The notes: generated by a model not told the origin, from the letters alone. DNA of 64,000 nucleotides from Kitasatospora aureofaciens (GCF_001188955.3 NZ_JPRF03000032.1:62001-126000), one strand, 5' to 3'. Shown: positions 48,300 to 56,436, numbered from the stretch's first letter. Program-made: numbers and translations.

Positions 48300-48328
48300 T
48301 TGACCGTGCCTGGCCGTCCCCGTATGCT
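48300..48328 (+). promoter_or_regulatory. Strong candidate promoter of rpsA
   Basis: TTGACC at 48300-48305 and TATGCT at 48323-48328, exactly 17 bases apart, the best vegetative promoter match in the window. Transcription would begin near 48335, leaving an unusually long 5' leader of about 209 bases. Confidence 0.7.
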
Positions 48329-48543
48329 ACAAGTTGCGCTGCGGGCCTGCGCGCCTCGGACGGAGCAGGTCGCGCTCGCATCTGTCGAAGACCCCACGGT
48401 CGCAAGACGGACGCCGGTTCTCGTTGTTCACGGGATCACCGGTGCGCCGTGTTCTTGGCTGTCCGGCTTTCGGTGGGAGCGATACGGGCCCTCCGCGTGG
48501 CATTACCTACGACTTTCATGTCCGTACCGGAGCCCTTTTCCTA
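48329..48543 (+). other. rpsA 5' leader
   Basis: About 209 untranslated bases before ATG 48544. The only Shine-Dalgarno-like bases are GGAG about 13 bases upstream, a weak placement. A long leader with a poor ribosome site fits the known autoregulation of ribosomal protein S1 in enterobacteria, but no conserved RNA motif was recognised. The remaining 48131-48299 shows no gene. Confidence 0.45.
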
Positions 48544-50034
48544 ATGACGAGCCCCACCGACTCCTCCCTCAGCACCACCCCGCAGGTCGCGGTCAACGAC
48601 ATCGGCGACGCGGACGCGTTCCTCGCCGCGATCGACGAGACCATCAAGTACTTCAACGATGGCGACATCGTCGAGGGCGTCATCGTGAAGGTCGACCGTG
48701 ACGAGGTCCTCCTCGACATCGGTTACAAGACCGAGGGCGTCATCCCGTCCCGCGAGCTCTCGATCAAGCACGACGTTGACCCGCACGAGGTCGTCGCCGT
48801 CGGTGACAACATCGAGGCCCTGGTTCTCCAGAAGGAGGACAAGGAGGGTCGTCTCATCCTGTCCAAGAAGCGCGCTCAGTACGAGCGTGCCTGGGGCACG
48901 ATCGAGAAGATCAAGGAAGAGGACGGCATCGTCACCGGTACCGTCATCGAGGTCGTCAAGGGTGGTCTCATCCTCGACATCGGCCTCCGCGGCTTCCTCC
49001 CGGCCTCGCTCGTCGAGATGCGTCGCGTCCGCGACCTCCAGCCCTACGTGGGCAAGGAGCTCGAGGCCAAGATCATCGAGCTGGACAAGAACCGCAACAA
49101 CGTGGTCCTGTCCCGCCGTGCCTGGCTGGAGCAGACCCAGAGCGAGGTCCGCCAGACCTTCCTCACCACCCTGCAGAAGGGCCAGGTGCGCTCCGGCGTC
49201 GTCTCCTCGATCGTCAACTTCGGTGCCTTCGTGGACCTGGGTGGCGTCGACGGCCTGGTGCACGTCTCCGAGCTGTCCTGGAAGCACATCGACCACCCGT
49301 CCGAGGTCGTCGAGGTCGGCCAGGAGGTCACCGTCGAGGTTCTCGACGTTGACATGGACCGCGAGCGCGTCTCCCTGTCGCTGAAGGCGACCCAGGAGGA
49401 CCCGTGGCAGCAGTTCGCCCGTACCCACCAGATCGGCCAGGTCGTTCCGGGTAAGGTCACCAAGCTGGTTCCGTTCGGTGCGTTCGTCCGCGTGGACGAG
49501 GGCATCGAGGGTCTGGTCCACATCTCCGAGCTGGCCGAGCGCCACGTCGAGATCCCGGAGCAGGTCGTCCAGGTCGGCGACGAGATCTTCGTCAAGGTCA
49601 TCGACATCGACCTCGAGCGTCGTCGCATCAGCCTGTCGCTGAAGCAGGCCAACGAGGCCCTGGGTGCCAACCCGGCCGAGGTCGAGTTCGACCCGACCCT
49701 GTACGGCATGGCCGCCTCGTACGACGACCAGGGCAACTACATCTACCCGGAGGGCTTCGACCCCGAGGCGAACGACTGGCTGCCCGGCTTCGAGAAGCAG
49801 CGTGAGGAGTGGGAGCGCCAGTACGCCGAGGCGCAGTCCCGCTTCGAGCAGCACCAGGCCCAGGTCATCAAGAGCCGCGAGGCCGACGCCGAGGCCGCTG
49901 CCGAGGGTGGCGACGCCGTCGCCGCTGCCGCCGGTGGCTCCTACTCGTCCAGCAGCGACGAGGGCTCGGGCGCCCTGGCCTCCGACGAGGCCCTGGCCGC
50001 CCTGCGCGAGAAGCTGGCCGGCGGCCAGAGCTGA
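48544..50034 (+). CDS. rpsA: 30S ribosomal protein S1
   Basis: Binds mRNA and docks it to the 30S subunit. 496 residues with four S1 (OB-fold) repeats starting at about 37, 123, 207 and 293: GDIVEGVIVKVDRDEVLLDIG, GIVTGTVIEVVKGGLILDIG, GQVRSGVVSSIVNFGAFVDLG and GQVVPGKVTKLVPFGAFVRVD. The last two are the well-conserved VDGLVHVSEL/IEGLVHISEL type. A long acidic and Ser-rich tail (about 400-496) replaces the extra domains of the six-domain E. coli protein. The codons (GGT, CGT, GTT mixed with GGC, CGC) are biased as in highly expressed genes. A perfect terminator follows. Confidence 0.97.
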   Translation: MTSPTDSSLSTTPQVAVNDIGDADAFLAAIDETIKYFNDGDIVEGVIVKVDRDEVLLDIGYKTEGVIPSRELSIKHDVDPHEVVAVGDNIEALVLQKEDKEGRLILSKKRAQYERAWGTIEKIKEEDGIVTGTVIEVVKGGLILDIGLRGFLPASLVEMRRVRDLQPYVGKELEAKIIELDKNRNNVVLSRRAWLEQTQSEVRQTFLTTLQKGQVRSGVVSSIVNFGAFVDLGGVDGLVHVSELSWKHIDHPSEVVEVGQEVTVEVLDVDMDRERVSLSLKATQEDPWQQFARTHQIGQVVPGKVTKLVPFGAFVRVDEGIEGLVHISELAERHVEIPEQVVQVGDEIFVKVIDIDLERRRISLSLKQANEALGANPAEVEFDPTLYGMAASYDDQGNYIYPEGFDPEANDWLPGFEKQREEWERQYAEAQSRFEQHQAQVIKSREADAEAAAEGGDAVAAAAGGSYSSSSDEGSGALASDEALAALREKLAGGQS

Positions 50035-50064
50035 GGCTCTCGCCCCCCGCTAGCTGACAGCTAG

Positions 50065-50113
50065 GGAACGGGCCCCATCCGGATTCGTCCGGGTGGGGCC
50101 CGTTCCGCGTTTT
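50065..50113 (+). terminator. Terminator after rpsA
   Basis: An 18-bp stem (GGAACGGGCCCCATCCGG with one G-T pair) and a six-base loop, followed by GCGTTTTT, the most classical intrinsic terminator in the window. Confidence 0.93.
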
Positions 50114-50147
50114 TCCCGGGGTCGGCTCGCGCCCTTCGTTTTCTGGT

Positions 50148-50196
50148 TTGACTTATGTGTGGTTTATGTGTAGGGAAATGTGAGATGAGGCTCATC
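50148..50196 (+). promoter_or_regulatory. Promoter and operator candidate for the MMPL gene
   Basis: TTGACT at 50148-50153, a 17-base spacer, and TAGGGA at 50171-50176. TTATGTGT occurs twice in direct orientation 11 bases apart (50153-50160, 50164-50171), between and overlapping the two boxes. A perfect palindrome GATGAG-G-CTCATC at 50184-50196 sits on the expected start point. The local sequence is AT-rich. Regulation is inferred. Confidence 0.55.
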
Positions 50197-50261
50197 GCCC
50201 TGCTATAGGCCGGAGTTCGGGTTGCACCTACATTGAGTGGAACTGCCCGAAAGGCTCCTCC

Positions 50262-52478
50262 ATGCGCAACCCCACCACCGCCGCCACCACCGCTGTGGTC
50301 GGCGGCCGGCTCGCCGCGATAGGCCGGTTCTGCTTCCGCCACCGCCGCTGGGTGCTCGGCTTCTGGTCCGTCGTCCTGGTCGCCGGGGTGCTGATCGGCG
50401 GTCGGGTCTTCGAGGGTTCGGTGGCCGGAGCCTCCTCCGCCACCGCCGAGGCCGACCGGGGCAGCGCGGTGGTCGCCGCGGCCGATCCGGTCAAGGGCAC
50501 GGTGACCGCGGTGGTGGACGGCAAGCCGGTGGACGATCCTGCCGTGCGCGCGGCCGTCCAGAAGGCCACCGCCGGGATCGCCGCCCTGCCCGGGGTCTCC
50601 GGCGTCCAGGACGCGTACGGCCCGGGCCCCGGTCCGGCCGCGCTGCGGGCCGCCGACGGGACGGCGAGCCTGGTCACCGTACGGATGGCCGCCGCCGCGA
50701 CCTCGGCCCAGACCGACACGGTCACCCACCGGCTCGCCGCGCTGGACGGCGCGGGCGGTGCGCACGTGACCGTCGGCGGGGACCTGGTGCTCCAGCAGGA
50801 GGTCAAGAAGCAGACCGAGCAGGACACCCGCTTCGGCGAGATGGTGACCCTGCCGCTCACCCTGGTCGTGATGGTGCTGGTCTTCGGCGGGCTGGCCGCC
50901 GCCTCACTGCCGGTGATCGGCGCCGTGGCTTCGGTGGGCGGGGCACTTCTGGCCATGTTCGGGTTCAGCCGGATCATGGACATCGACACCAGTGTGCTGC
51001 CGATCGCCACCGTGCTGGGGCTCGGGCTGTCGATCGACTACGCGCTGCTGATGGTGAACCGTTTCCGCGAGGAACGCGGCCACGGCGCGGGCATCGCCGC
51101 CGCCGTCGAGCGGACCGCCGCGACTGCCGGGCGCACCGTCGCCTTCTCCGGACTGACCGTGGCCGTCGCGCTGTCCGGCCTGTTCGTCTTCACCAGTCCG
51201 GTGCTGGGCGCCGTCGCCGCGGCCGGGGTGAGCGTGGTGGTGATCGCGGTCGCCGCGGCACTGACCCTGATCCCCGCGCTGCTCGGCTTCGCGGGCTCGC
51301 GGATCAGGACGCCGACCGCACCCGTCCCGGACGAGGGCTTCTTCAGCCGGACCGTACGGCGGGTCCGCAAGCGGGCGGTGGCGGTGACCCTCGCCTCGGT
51401 GGCGCTGCTGATGGCGGCCGGGGCCCCCTTCCTGCACGCCGAGATGCGCAGCTCCGGCGCCGCCGTGCTGCCCACCTCCTCGGCCGGGCGGCAGGTCGCC
51501 GAGACCGTCGACCACCGCTTCCCGCAGGTCGCGGCCGCGCCGATCACCGTGGTGGTCGAGGGCGGGGGGCCGGTGGCGCAGGCGTACGCGGACGACGTGG
51601 TCGCCAAGCTGCCCGGGGTGAGCGGGGTGCGGGCGGTGACGCCGGTCGGCGACGAGGTGTCGACGGTGGACGTGCTCGTGCACGGGGACCCGCAGGGCGA
51701 CACGGCCAAGCGGGTGGTGGACGAGCTGCGGGCCGACCGGGGCGGGCTGCGGACGTACGTCACCGGCGGCGCGGCCTCGGTGGTGGACTTCAAGGACGAG
51801 TTGCTGTCGCGCGGGCCGTGGGCGCTCGGCCTGGTCGCGGCCGGGACGCTGGTGCTGCTGTTCCTGATGACCGGCTCGGTGGTGATGCCGGTCAAGGCGC
51901 TGCTGATGAACCTGTTGTCGCTGGGCGCCTCGCTCGGAGCGCTGACCCTGGTGTTCCAGGACGGCTGGCTCAGCGGACTGCTCGGGTTCAGCCCGACCGG
52001 CGGGTTGGAGACCTTCATCCCGGTGCTGGTCTTCGCCTTCGCCTTCGGGCTGTCGATGGACTACGAGGTGTTCCTGCTCTCCCGGATCAAGGAGCTGACC
52101 CAGCGCGGGCACGGCTGTGTCCGGGCGGTGGAGCTGGGCGTCCAGCGCAGCGGTCGGATCATCACCTCGGCGGCGATGCTGATGGTGATCGTCTTCGCGG
52201 GCTTCGCGCTCGGGGACATGCTCATGGTCAAGCAGATGGGCATCGCACTGGCCGTGGCCGTCGCGGTGGACGCCACCCTGGTGCGCTGCCTGCTGGTGCC
52301 CGCGGCGATGAGCCTGTTCGGCGAGTTCAACTGGTGGGCGCCCGCCCCGCTGCGGCGGCTGCACCGCAGGTTCGGGCTGAGCGAGCACGTCGACCTGCCG
52401 GAGATCGAGCAGCCGGCGATCCCGGTGCAGGCGCAGGCGCCTGCTCCGGAGCTGGTTGCGTCGGGGCAGGCGCGGTAG
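50262..52478 (+). CDS. MMPL-family RND transporter
   Basis: A 738-residue exporter of the MMPL family (RND superfamily), probably proton-driven efflux of a lipid or hydrophobic compound. Helix 1 is RRWVLGFWSVVLVAGVLIGG (about 28-47); a large extracytoplasmic loop; then helices 2-6 with LGLSIDYALLMVNRFREE, the proton-relay motif of the first half; a second loop; and the second half with FAFGLSMDYEVFLLSRIKE. The two-fold repeat is complete. MarR lies convergent 20 bases downstream and might control it. Confidence 0.92.
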   Translation: MRNPTTAATTAVVGGRLAAIGRFCFRHRRWVLGFWSVVLVAGVLIGGRVFEGSVAGASSATAEADRGSAVVAAADPVKGTVTAVVDGKPVDDPAVRAAVQKATAGIAALPGVSGVQDAYGPGPGPAALRAADGTASLVTVRMAAAATSAQTDTVTHRLAALDGAGGAHVTVGGDLVLQQEVKKQTEQDTRFGEMVTLPLTLVVMVLVFGGLAAASLPVIGAVASVGGALLAMFGFSRIMDIDTSVLPIATVLGLGLSIDYALLMVNRFREERGHGAGIAAAVERTAATAGRTVAFSGLTVAVALSGLFVFTSPVLGAVAAAGVSVVVIAVAAALTLIPALLGFAGSRIRTPTAPVPDEGFFSRTVRRVRKRAVAVTLASVALLMAAGAPFLHAEMRSSGAAVLPTSSAGRQVAETVDHRFPQVAAAPITVVVEGGGPVAQAYADDVVAKLPGVSGVRAVTPVGDEVSTVDVLVHGDPQGDTAKRVVDELRADRGGLRTYVTGGAASVVDFKDELLSRGPWALGLVAAGTLVLLFLMTGSVVMPVKALLMNLLSLGASLGALTLVFQDGWLSGLLGFSPTGGLETFIPVLVFAFAFGLSMDYEVFLLSRIKELTQRGHGCVRAVELGVQRSGRIITSAAMLMVIVFAGFALGDMLMVKQMGIALAVAVAVDATLVRCLLVPAAMSLFGEFNWWAPAPLRRLHRRFGLSEHVDLPEIEQPAIPVQAQAPAPELVASGQAR

Positions 52479-52498
52479 CGGCCGGCTCCGGCGGGTCT

Positions 52499-52930
52499 TC
52501 AGCTGAGGCGCTGCAGCAGTTCGACGCTCGCGCGCAGCTGGGCCCGTTCCTCGGTGCTGAGGCGGGTCTCGATGGCGGTGGCGATGTGGTGCTCGCGGCG
52601 GGCGCGCTGGTCGAGCAGGGCGGCGCGGCCGGCGTTGGTGGGGGCGATCAGCTGCTTGCGGCCGTCGGTGGGGTGGGGCTGCTGGGCGACCAGACCGGCC
52701 TCGGCCATGAGTGCGACGGTGCGGGCCATCGACTGGTGGCGCACGCGTCGGCGGTCGGCGAGTTCGGCGACGGTGCAGGAGCGTTCGTCGCGGATCAGCA
52801 GGCCGAGCACGGCGGCCTGGTTCGGCGGCAGGTCGTCGCTGTCGCGCAGGGTCCGGACCAGGTTGCCGAGGGCGGCGCGCAGGTCGGCGGCGAGGTCCAG
52901 GGTGTCCGGGTGCGGGGTGTCGCTGGTCAT
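52499..52930 (-). CDS. MarR-family transcriptional regulator
   Basis: A 143-residue winged-helix repressor, normal length. Recognition helix region SCTVAELADRRRVRHQSMARTV at about 58-79, the wing LVAQQPHPTDGRKQLIAPT at about 86-104, and a C-terminal dimer helix LRASVELLQRL. The ATG lies seven bases past a minus-strand TAGACT, so translation is probably leaderless. It is divergent from the metallo-hydrolase gene, with a palindrome in between, and convergent with the MMPL exporter. Confidence 0.92.
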   Translation of the reverse strand: MTSDTPHPDTLDLAADLRAALGNLVRTLRDSDDLPPNQAAVLGLLIRDERSCTVAELADRRRVRHQSMARTVALMAEAGLVAQQPHPTDGRKQLIAPTNAGRAALLDQRARREHHIATAIETRLSTEERAQLRASVELLQRLS

Positions 52931-52936
52931 GGGAGA

Positions 52937-52985
52937 AGTCTATCCGGAAGATGTGCAGCAAGACTGTACAGCCATGCTGTATGGT
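52937..52985. promoter_or_regulatory. Divergent MarR/MBL control region
   Basis: Minus-strand TAGACT (52937-52942) serves marR, and plus-strand TATGGT (52980-52985) serves the MBL gene; each ends about seven bases from its start codon. The perfect palindrome TACAGC-CAT-GCTGTA (52967-52981) overlaps the MBL -10 box, as expected of a MarR operator. Confidence 0.6.
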
Positions 52986-52992
52986 TTTGGGC

Positions 52993-53637
52993 ATGCGAAT
53001 CACCAAGTTCGGACACGCCTGCGTACGCATCCAGCACGACGACACCACCCTGATCGTCGACCCCGGCGCCTTCACCGACCCCGCCGCACTCGCCGGGGCG
53101 GACGCCGTCCTCATCACCCACGAGCACATGGACCACTTCGAGGAGTCCCGGCTGCGCGCCGCGATGGAGGCCGACCCGGCCCTGCGGGTGTGGACCAACG
53201 GCGCCGTCGCCGCCCAGCTGGAGGGCCTCGGGCAGCGGGTCACCGAGGTCGGCGAGGGCGACGCCTTCGAGATCGGCGGGGTCGGCGTCTCGGTGCACGG
53301 CGAGTGGCACGCGGTGATCCACCCGGACGTCCCGCGGGTGAAGAACATCGGCTTCCTCTTCGACGGCCGGTTGTTCCACCCCGGCGACGCCTTCACCGTG
53401 CCGCCGCACGCGGTGGACACCCTGCTGCTGCCGCTCGCGGGGCCGTGGAGCAAGGCCTCCGAAGTGGTCGACTATGTCCGCGAGTCGGGCCCGCGCCAGG
53501 CCGTCCCGGTGCACGAGGCCACGCTCAGCCCGATCGGGCACATGGTCGCCACCCGGCTGCTCGGGCCGGACGGGCCGGGCACCGGCGGCGCGGAGCTGGT
53601 CGTGCTCGGCGAGGGTGAGAGCCTCGACCTGGACTGA
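52993..53637 (+). CDS. MBL-fold metallo-hydrolase (UlaG-like)
   Basis: A 214-residue metallo-beta-lactamase-fold hydrolase. MRITKFGHACVRIQ begins the protein as in UlaG-like enzymes; DPGAFTDP follows; the metal-binding motif is THEHMDHF (HxHxDH); further ligands are in GEWHAVIH, FHPGDAF and the closing PVHEA. The substrate is unknown. It is probably leaderless: the -10 TATGGT ends seven bases before ATG 52993. It is divergent from marR and likely its target. Confidence 0.88.
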   Translation: MRITKFGHACVRIQHDDTTLIVDPGAFTDPAALAGADAVLITHEHMDHFEESRLRAAMEADPALRVWTNGAVAAQLEGLGQRVTEVGEGDAFEIGGVGVSVHGEWHAVIHPDVPRVKNIGFLFDGRLFHPGDAFTVPPHAVDTLLLPLAGPWSKASEVVDYVRESGPRQAVPVHEATLSPIGHMVATRLLGPDGPGTGGAELVVLGEGESLDLD

Positions 53638-53657
53638 CGGTCCCGGCGCCGCGCCGG

Positions 53658-53663
53658 TAGCCT
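53658..53663 (+). promoter_or_regulatory. Candidate -10 of leaderless coaE
   Basis: TAGCCT ends six bases before ATG 53670 with no Shine-Dalgarno between them. No clear -35. Confidence 0.35.
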
Positions 53664-53669
53664 GACGCC

Positions 53670-54269
53670 ATGCTGAAGATCGGACTGACGGGTGGCATCG
53701 GCGCGGGCAAGAGCGAGGTGTCCCGGCTGTTCGCCGCGCACGGCGCGGTGATCGTGGACTCCGACCTGATCGCCCGCGAGGTGGTCGCGCCGGGGACGGA
53801 CGGCCTGGCGGCCGTGCTCGCCGAGTTCGGCCCGCAGGTGCTGCGGGAGGACGGCACGCTGGACCGCCCGGCCCTCGGGGCGATCGTGTTCGCCGACCCG
53901 GAGAAGCTGCGGGCGCTGAACGCGATCGTCCACCCGCTGGTGCGGGCCCGCTCCGCCGAACTGGAGGCGGCGGCCGCACCGGACGCGGTCGTGGTGCACG
54001 ACGTGCCGCTGCTCACCGAGAACGGGCTGGCCCCGCTGTTCGACCTGGTCGTGGTCGTCGACGCCGACGACGAGGTGCGGGTGGAGCGGCTGGTGCGGCT
54101 GCGCGGGATGGCCGAGGAGGAGGCCCGGGCCCGGATGGCCGCGCAGGCCTCGCGGGCGGACCGGCTGGCGATCGCCGACCTGGTGATCGACAACGGCGGG
54201 CCGCTGGAGGCGCTGACGGCGCGGGTCGACGAGGTGTGGGCGGAGCTGGTGAAGCGGGCCGCCGCGTAG
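53670..54269 (+). CDS. coaE: Dephospho-CoA kinase
   Basis: Last step of coenzyme A synthesis, phosphorylating dephospho-CoA with ATP. 199 residues. P-loop KIGLTGGIGAGKSEVSRLF (about 3-21), VDSDLIAREVVAPG (dephospho-CoA region), VVHDVPLLTENG, and the lid RLVRLRGMAEEEARARMAAQ with conserved arginines. Actinobacterial CoaE proteins often carry a GrpB-like C-terminal extension; this one does not and stops at 199 residues. The stop codon lies in the first copy of a 30-bp tandem duplication. Confidence 0.95.
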   Translation: MLKIGLTGGIGAGKSEVSRLFAAHGAVIVDSDLIAREVVAPGTDGLAAVLAEFGPQVLREDGTLDRPALGAIVFADPEKLRALNAIVHPLVRARSAELEAAAAPDAVVVHDVPLLTENGLAPLFDLVVVVDADDEVRVERLVRLRGMAEEEARARMAAQASRADRLAIADLVIDNGGPLEALTARVDEVWAELVKRAAA

Positions 54270-54314
54270 CGGCCACCGCCGCACCGGGCCGCCGCGTGGC
54301 GGCCGCCGCCGTAC
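54255..54314 (+). repeat. 30-bp tandem duplication across the coaE stop
   Basis: Two adjacent 30-bp copies (54255-54284 and 54285-54314) begin CGGGCCGCCGCGT and differ at three positions only. Copy one contains the coaE TAG; in copy two the same position is TGG. Confidence 0.9.
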
Positions 54315-54319
54315 CGGTC

Positions 54320-54964
54320 TCAGACCACCCTGAGCGGCAGTCGGGCCCGGACGGCGAAACCGCCCTCGGGGGTCGGGCCGGCGTGCAGGGTGCCGCCGAG
54401 GTCGTCGGCGCGGGTGCGCATTCCGTGCAGGCCGTGGCCGCCCGAGGGCAGGCCGGGGCCGGCACCTTCCGAAGCCACCGGCCCAGCGAGATCGGTGGGC
54501 TGGGCGGGCTGGGCAGGCTCGGCGGGGGAGTTGACCACCGCCAGGCGCAGCCCGTCCGGTTCGACCGCGACCGTGACGGCGACCTCGGCGGCCGGGGCGT
54601 GCTTGTGGGCGTTGGTCAGTGCCTCCTGGACGATCCGGTAGGCCGCGTACTGCACCTTGGGCCCGGGTGCGGGCAGCCCGTCGTCCGGGCCGGTGACGGT
54701 CAGGCCCACGGCCAGCCCCGCCCGCCGGGACTCCTCGACCAGGGTGGGCAGGCCGCGCAGCGAGGGCGCCTGGTCGGAGGCCGGGGTCAGCACCCCGAGC
54801 AGGCCGCGCAGTTCGGTGAGCGCCTGAAGGCCCAGGCCGCGGATCAGGCCGAGGGTCTCCCGGACGGCGGCCGGGTCGTCGGCCCGGGCGACCTGTCCGG
54901 CGCCCGCGTGCAGGGTGATCAGCGAGACGCGGTTGCACACCATGGGCTGGCGCATGAGGGGCAT
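54320..54964 (-). pseudogene. Truncated sensor histidine kinase (no sensor, no phospho-acceptor His)
   Basis: About 214 residues corresponding to the last part of a NarL-type histidine kinase. The frame opens MPLMRQPMVCNRVSLITL, where a full kinase would read MHDVV.RVSL: the HD of the HisKA_3 acceptor box is absent and everything upstream is missing. The ATPase domain is intact: N box YRIVQEALTNAHKHAP, then GGHGLHGMRTRADDLGG. No response regulator is next to it. It may be a decayed gene or a kinase-like ATPase that is still expressed. Confidence 0.65.
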
Positions 54965-55081
54965 GCTGTCACACCCGGGGCGTGCCGGGATGGGGCTCGT
55001 GTTCAAGTGGCCGGCATCACCGGCATCCGGTGGTCGGGACGGGACTTGGGGGCTGCTCCGAGGGGAATGGAGCATGGAGTG

Positions 55082-55621
55082 ATGAGTGATCGTTTCTCTG
55101 CAGAACCGCTGGCCGTCGAGCGGCTGGAGGAGTACACCCGCGCCGGGCAGGAGGAGATCCTCGGCCCGGGCGAGGACCCGTACGGCGTCGCCTACACCGG
55201 GTTGACCTTCCGGCCCAAGGAGATCCACTTCGGCATCCGGGCCGCCGGCGGCCGGCTGATCGCCCACACCGGGCTGCTCCCCGTCCCGCTCACCGTCGGC
55301 GGCACCGACCTGGAGGCGGTGGGCGTCGGCGGGGTGTGCGTCGCGGCCGAGCGGCGGGGCGAGGGCCTGGCGCACGCCGTGGTCGGGGCCGCCGTGGACC
55401 ACGGGCGCGCGCTCGGCTTCCGGTACGCGCTGCTGTTCTGCCGTCCGCCGCTGGCGGTGTTCTACCGGGGGCTCGGCTTCCGCGAGGTGGCCGAGGAGGT
55501 GACGGTCGAACAGCCGGAGGGGCGGCTCGCGGTGATGCCGCTGAGCACCATGTGGCGTCCGCTGGCGGCGGACGCCGGGTGGCCGGAGGGGCCGGTGCGG
55601 CTGCGGTCACTGCCGATGTGA
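55082..55621 (+). CDS. GNAT-family N-acetyltransferase
   Basis: A 179-residue acetyltransferase. The acetyl-CoA signature appears as VGGVCVAAERRGEGLAHAVV (R-R-x-G-x-G/A at about 90-97), followed by GFRYALLFCRPPLAVFYRGLGFREV, the usual final helix and strand of the GNAT fold. The substrate is unknown. ATG 55082 is chosen; short upstream frames are open but lack homology. It is convergent with the amidotransferase-like gene, 16 bases apart. Confidence 0.85.
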   Translation: MSDRFSAEPLAVERLEEYTRAGQEEILGPGEDPYGVAYTGLTFRPKEIHFGIRAAGGRLIAHTGLLPVPLTVGGTDLEAVGVGGVCVAAERRGEGLAHAVVGAAVDHGRALGFRYALLFCRPPLAVFYRGLGFREVAEEVTVEQPEGRLAVMPLSTMWRPLAADAGWPEGPVRLRSLPM

Positions 55622-55637
55622 CGGGGTCGGCACCCGA

Positions 55638-56366
55638 TCAGACGGGCGTCGCCTCGCCGAGCGCCGCGTGGGCGACGGCGGCCTCGGCCAGGGCGCGGAT
55701 CATCGGGTGGGCCCGGGTGCCGTCGCCGGACAGCTCGGGCTGGAACAGCGAGGCGAGGAAGAACGGGTGGCCGGGCAGTTCCAGGACCCGGACCTGCCCG
55801 GACTCGTCCGCCCCGCTGAAGCGCAGCCCGTGGGCGCGCAGCCGGTCCAGGTAGTCGGCGTTGAGGCCGTAGTTGCAGTGGTAGCGCTCCAGGCTGCCGG
55901 TGGCGCCGAGGGCGCGTTCGGCGAGAGTGCCGGGGGTGATCACGACGGCGCCCTCGTGGCCGACCAGGGAGCAGGCGAGCGGCACGATCACCTGCTCCTC
56001 GCGGTCGGGGTCCTGCTCGCCGTGGACGGCCCCGCCGAGGTCGCAGACGTTGCGGGCGTACTCCAGCACCGCGTGCTGGAACCCGGCGCAGGTGCCGAGG
56101 AAGGGGATGCCGCCCTCGCGGGCGGTCCGGATCGCGGCCAGGGCGCCCGCCTCGCTGCGGTACGGGCTGCCGGGGAGCAGCCAGATCGCGTCGAAGCCGT
56201 CGAGCGCGCCCGGCGCCCCGGCGTCCTCGGTGGGGATCCAGTAGGCGTCCAGGACGAGCTGGTCGCGCTCGGCGAGGGCGTCGAGCAGGCCGGGGACGCG
56301 GGCGTGCGAGCGGACGGCGGGGGAGCGGTCGCCGACCAGGGCGATCCGTGGGGTCAGGTAGGTCAT
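55638..56366 (-). CDS. CTP-synthase C-terminal-like glutamine amidotransferase protein
   Basis: A 242-residue protein with a class I glutamine amidotransferase fold, like the stand-alone family related to the C-terminal part of CTP synthase. IALVGDRSPAVRSH opens it; the oxyanion region is LLPGSPY; the nucleophile Cys is in FLGTCAGFQHAVLEY. In the C-terminal catalytic block the usual His-Pro-Glu is replaced by FQPE (ASLFQPELSGDG), so the Cys-His-Glu triad is incomplete. ATG 56366 was preferred to the upstream start at 56387. It is divergent from the LysR gene. Confidence 0.82.
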   Translation of the reverse strand: MTYLTPRIALVGDRSPAVRSHARVPGLLDALAERDQLVLDAYWIPTEDAGAPGALDGFDAIWLLPGSPYRSEAGALAAIRTAREGGIPFLGTCAGFQHAVLEYARNVCDLGGAVHGEQDPDREEQVIVPLACSLVGHEGAVVITPGTLAERALGATGSLERYHCNYGLNADYLDRLRAHGLRFSGADESGQVRVLELPGHPFFLASLFQPELSGDGTRAHPMIRALAEAAVAHAALGEATPV

Positions 56367-56392
56367 GCGGCTATCCTGACGCGGCACCCGAT

Positions 56393-56410
56393 ATCAGCGC
56401 CAACGATGAT
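56393..56410. promoter_or_regulatory. LysR-type operator candidate
   Basis: ATCA-10-TGAT fits the T-N11-A palindromic core of LysR sites and lies in the 70-base gap between the LysR gene and the divergent amidotransferase-like gene. Confidence 0.45.
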
Positions 56411-56436
56411 TTCTTACCCGTCGATCAGATCGGTTG

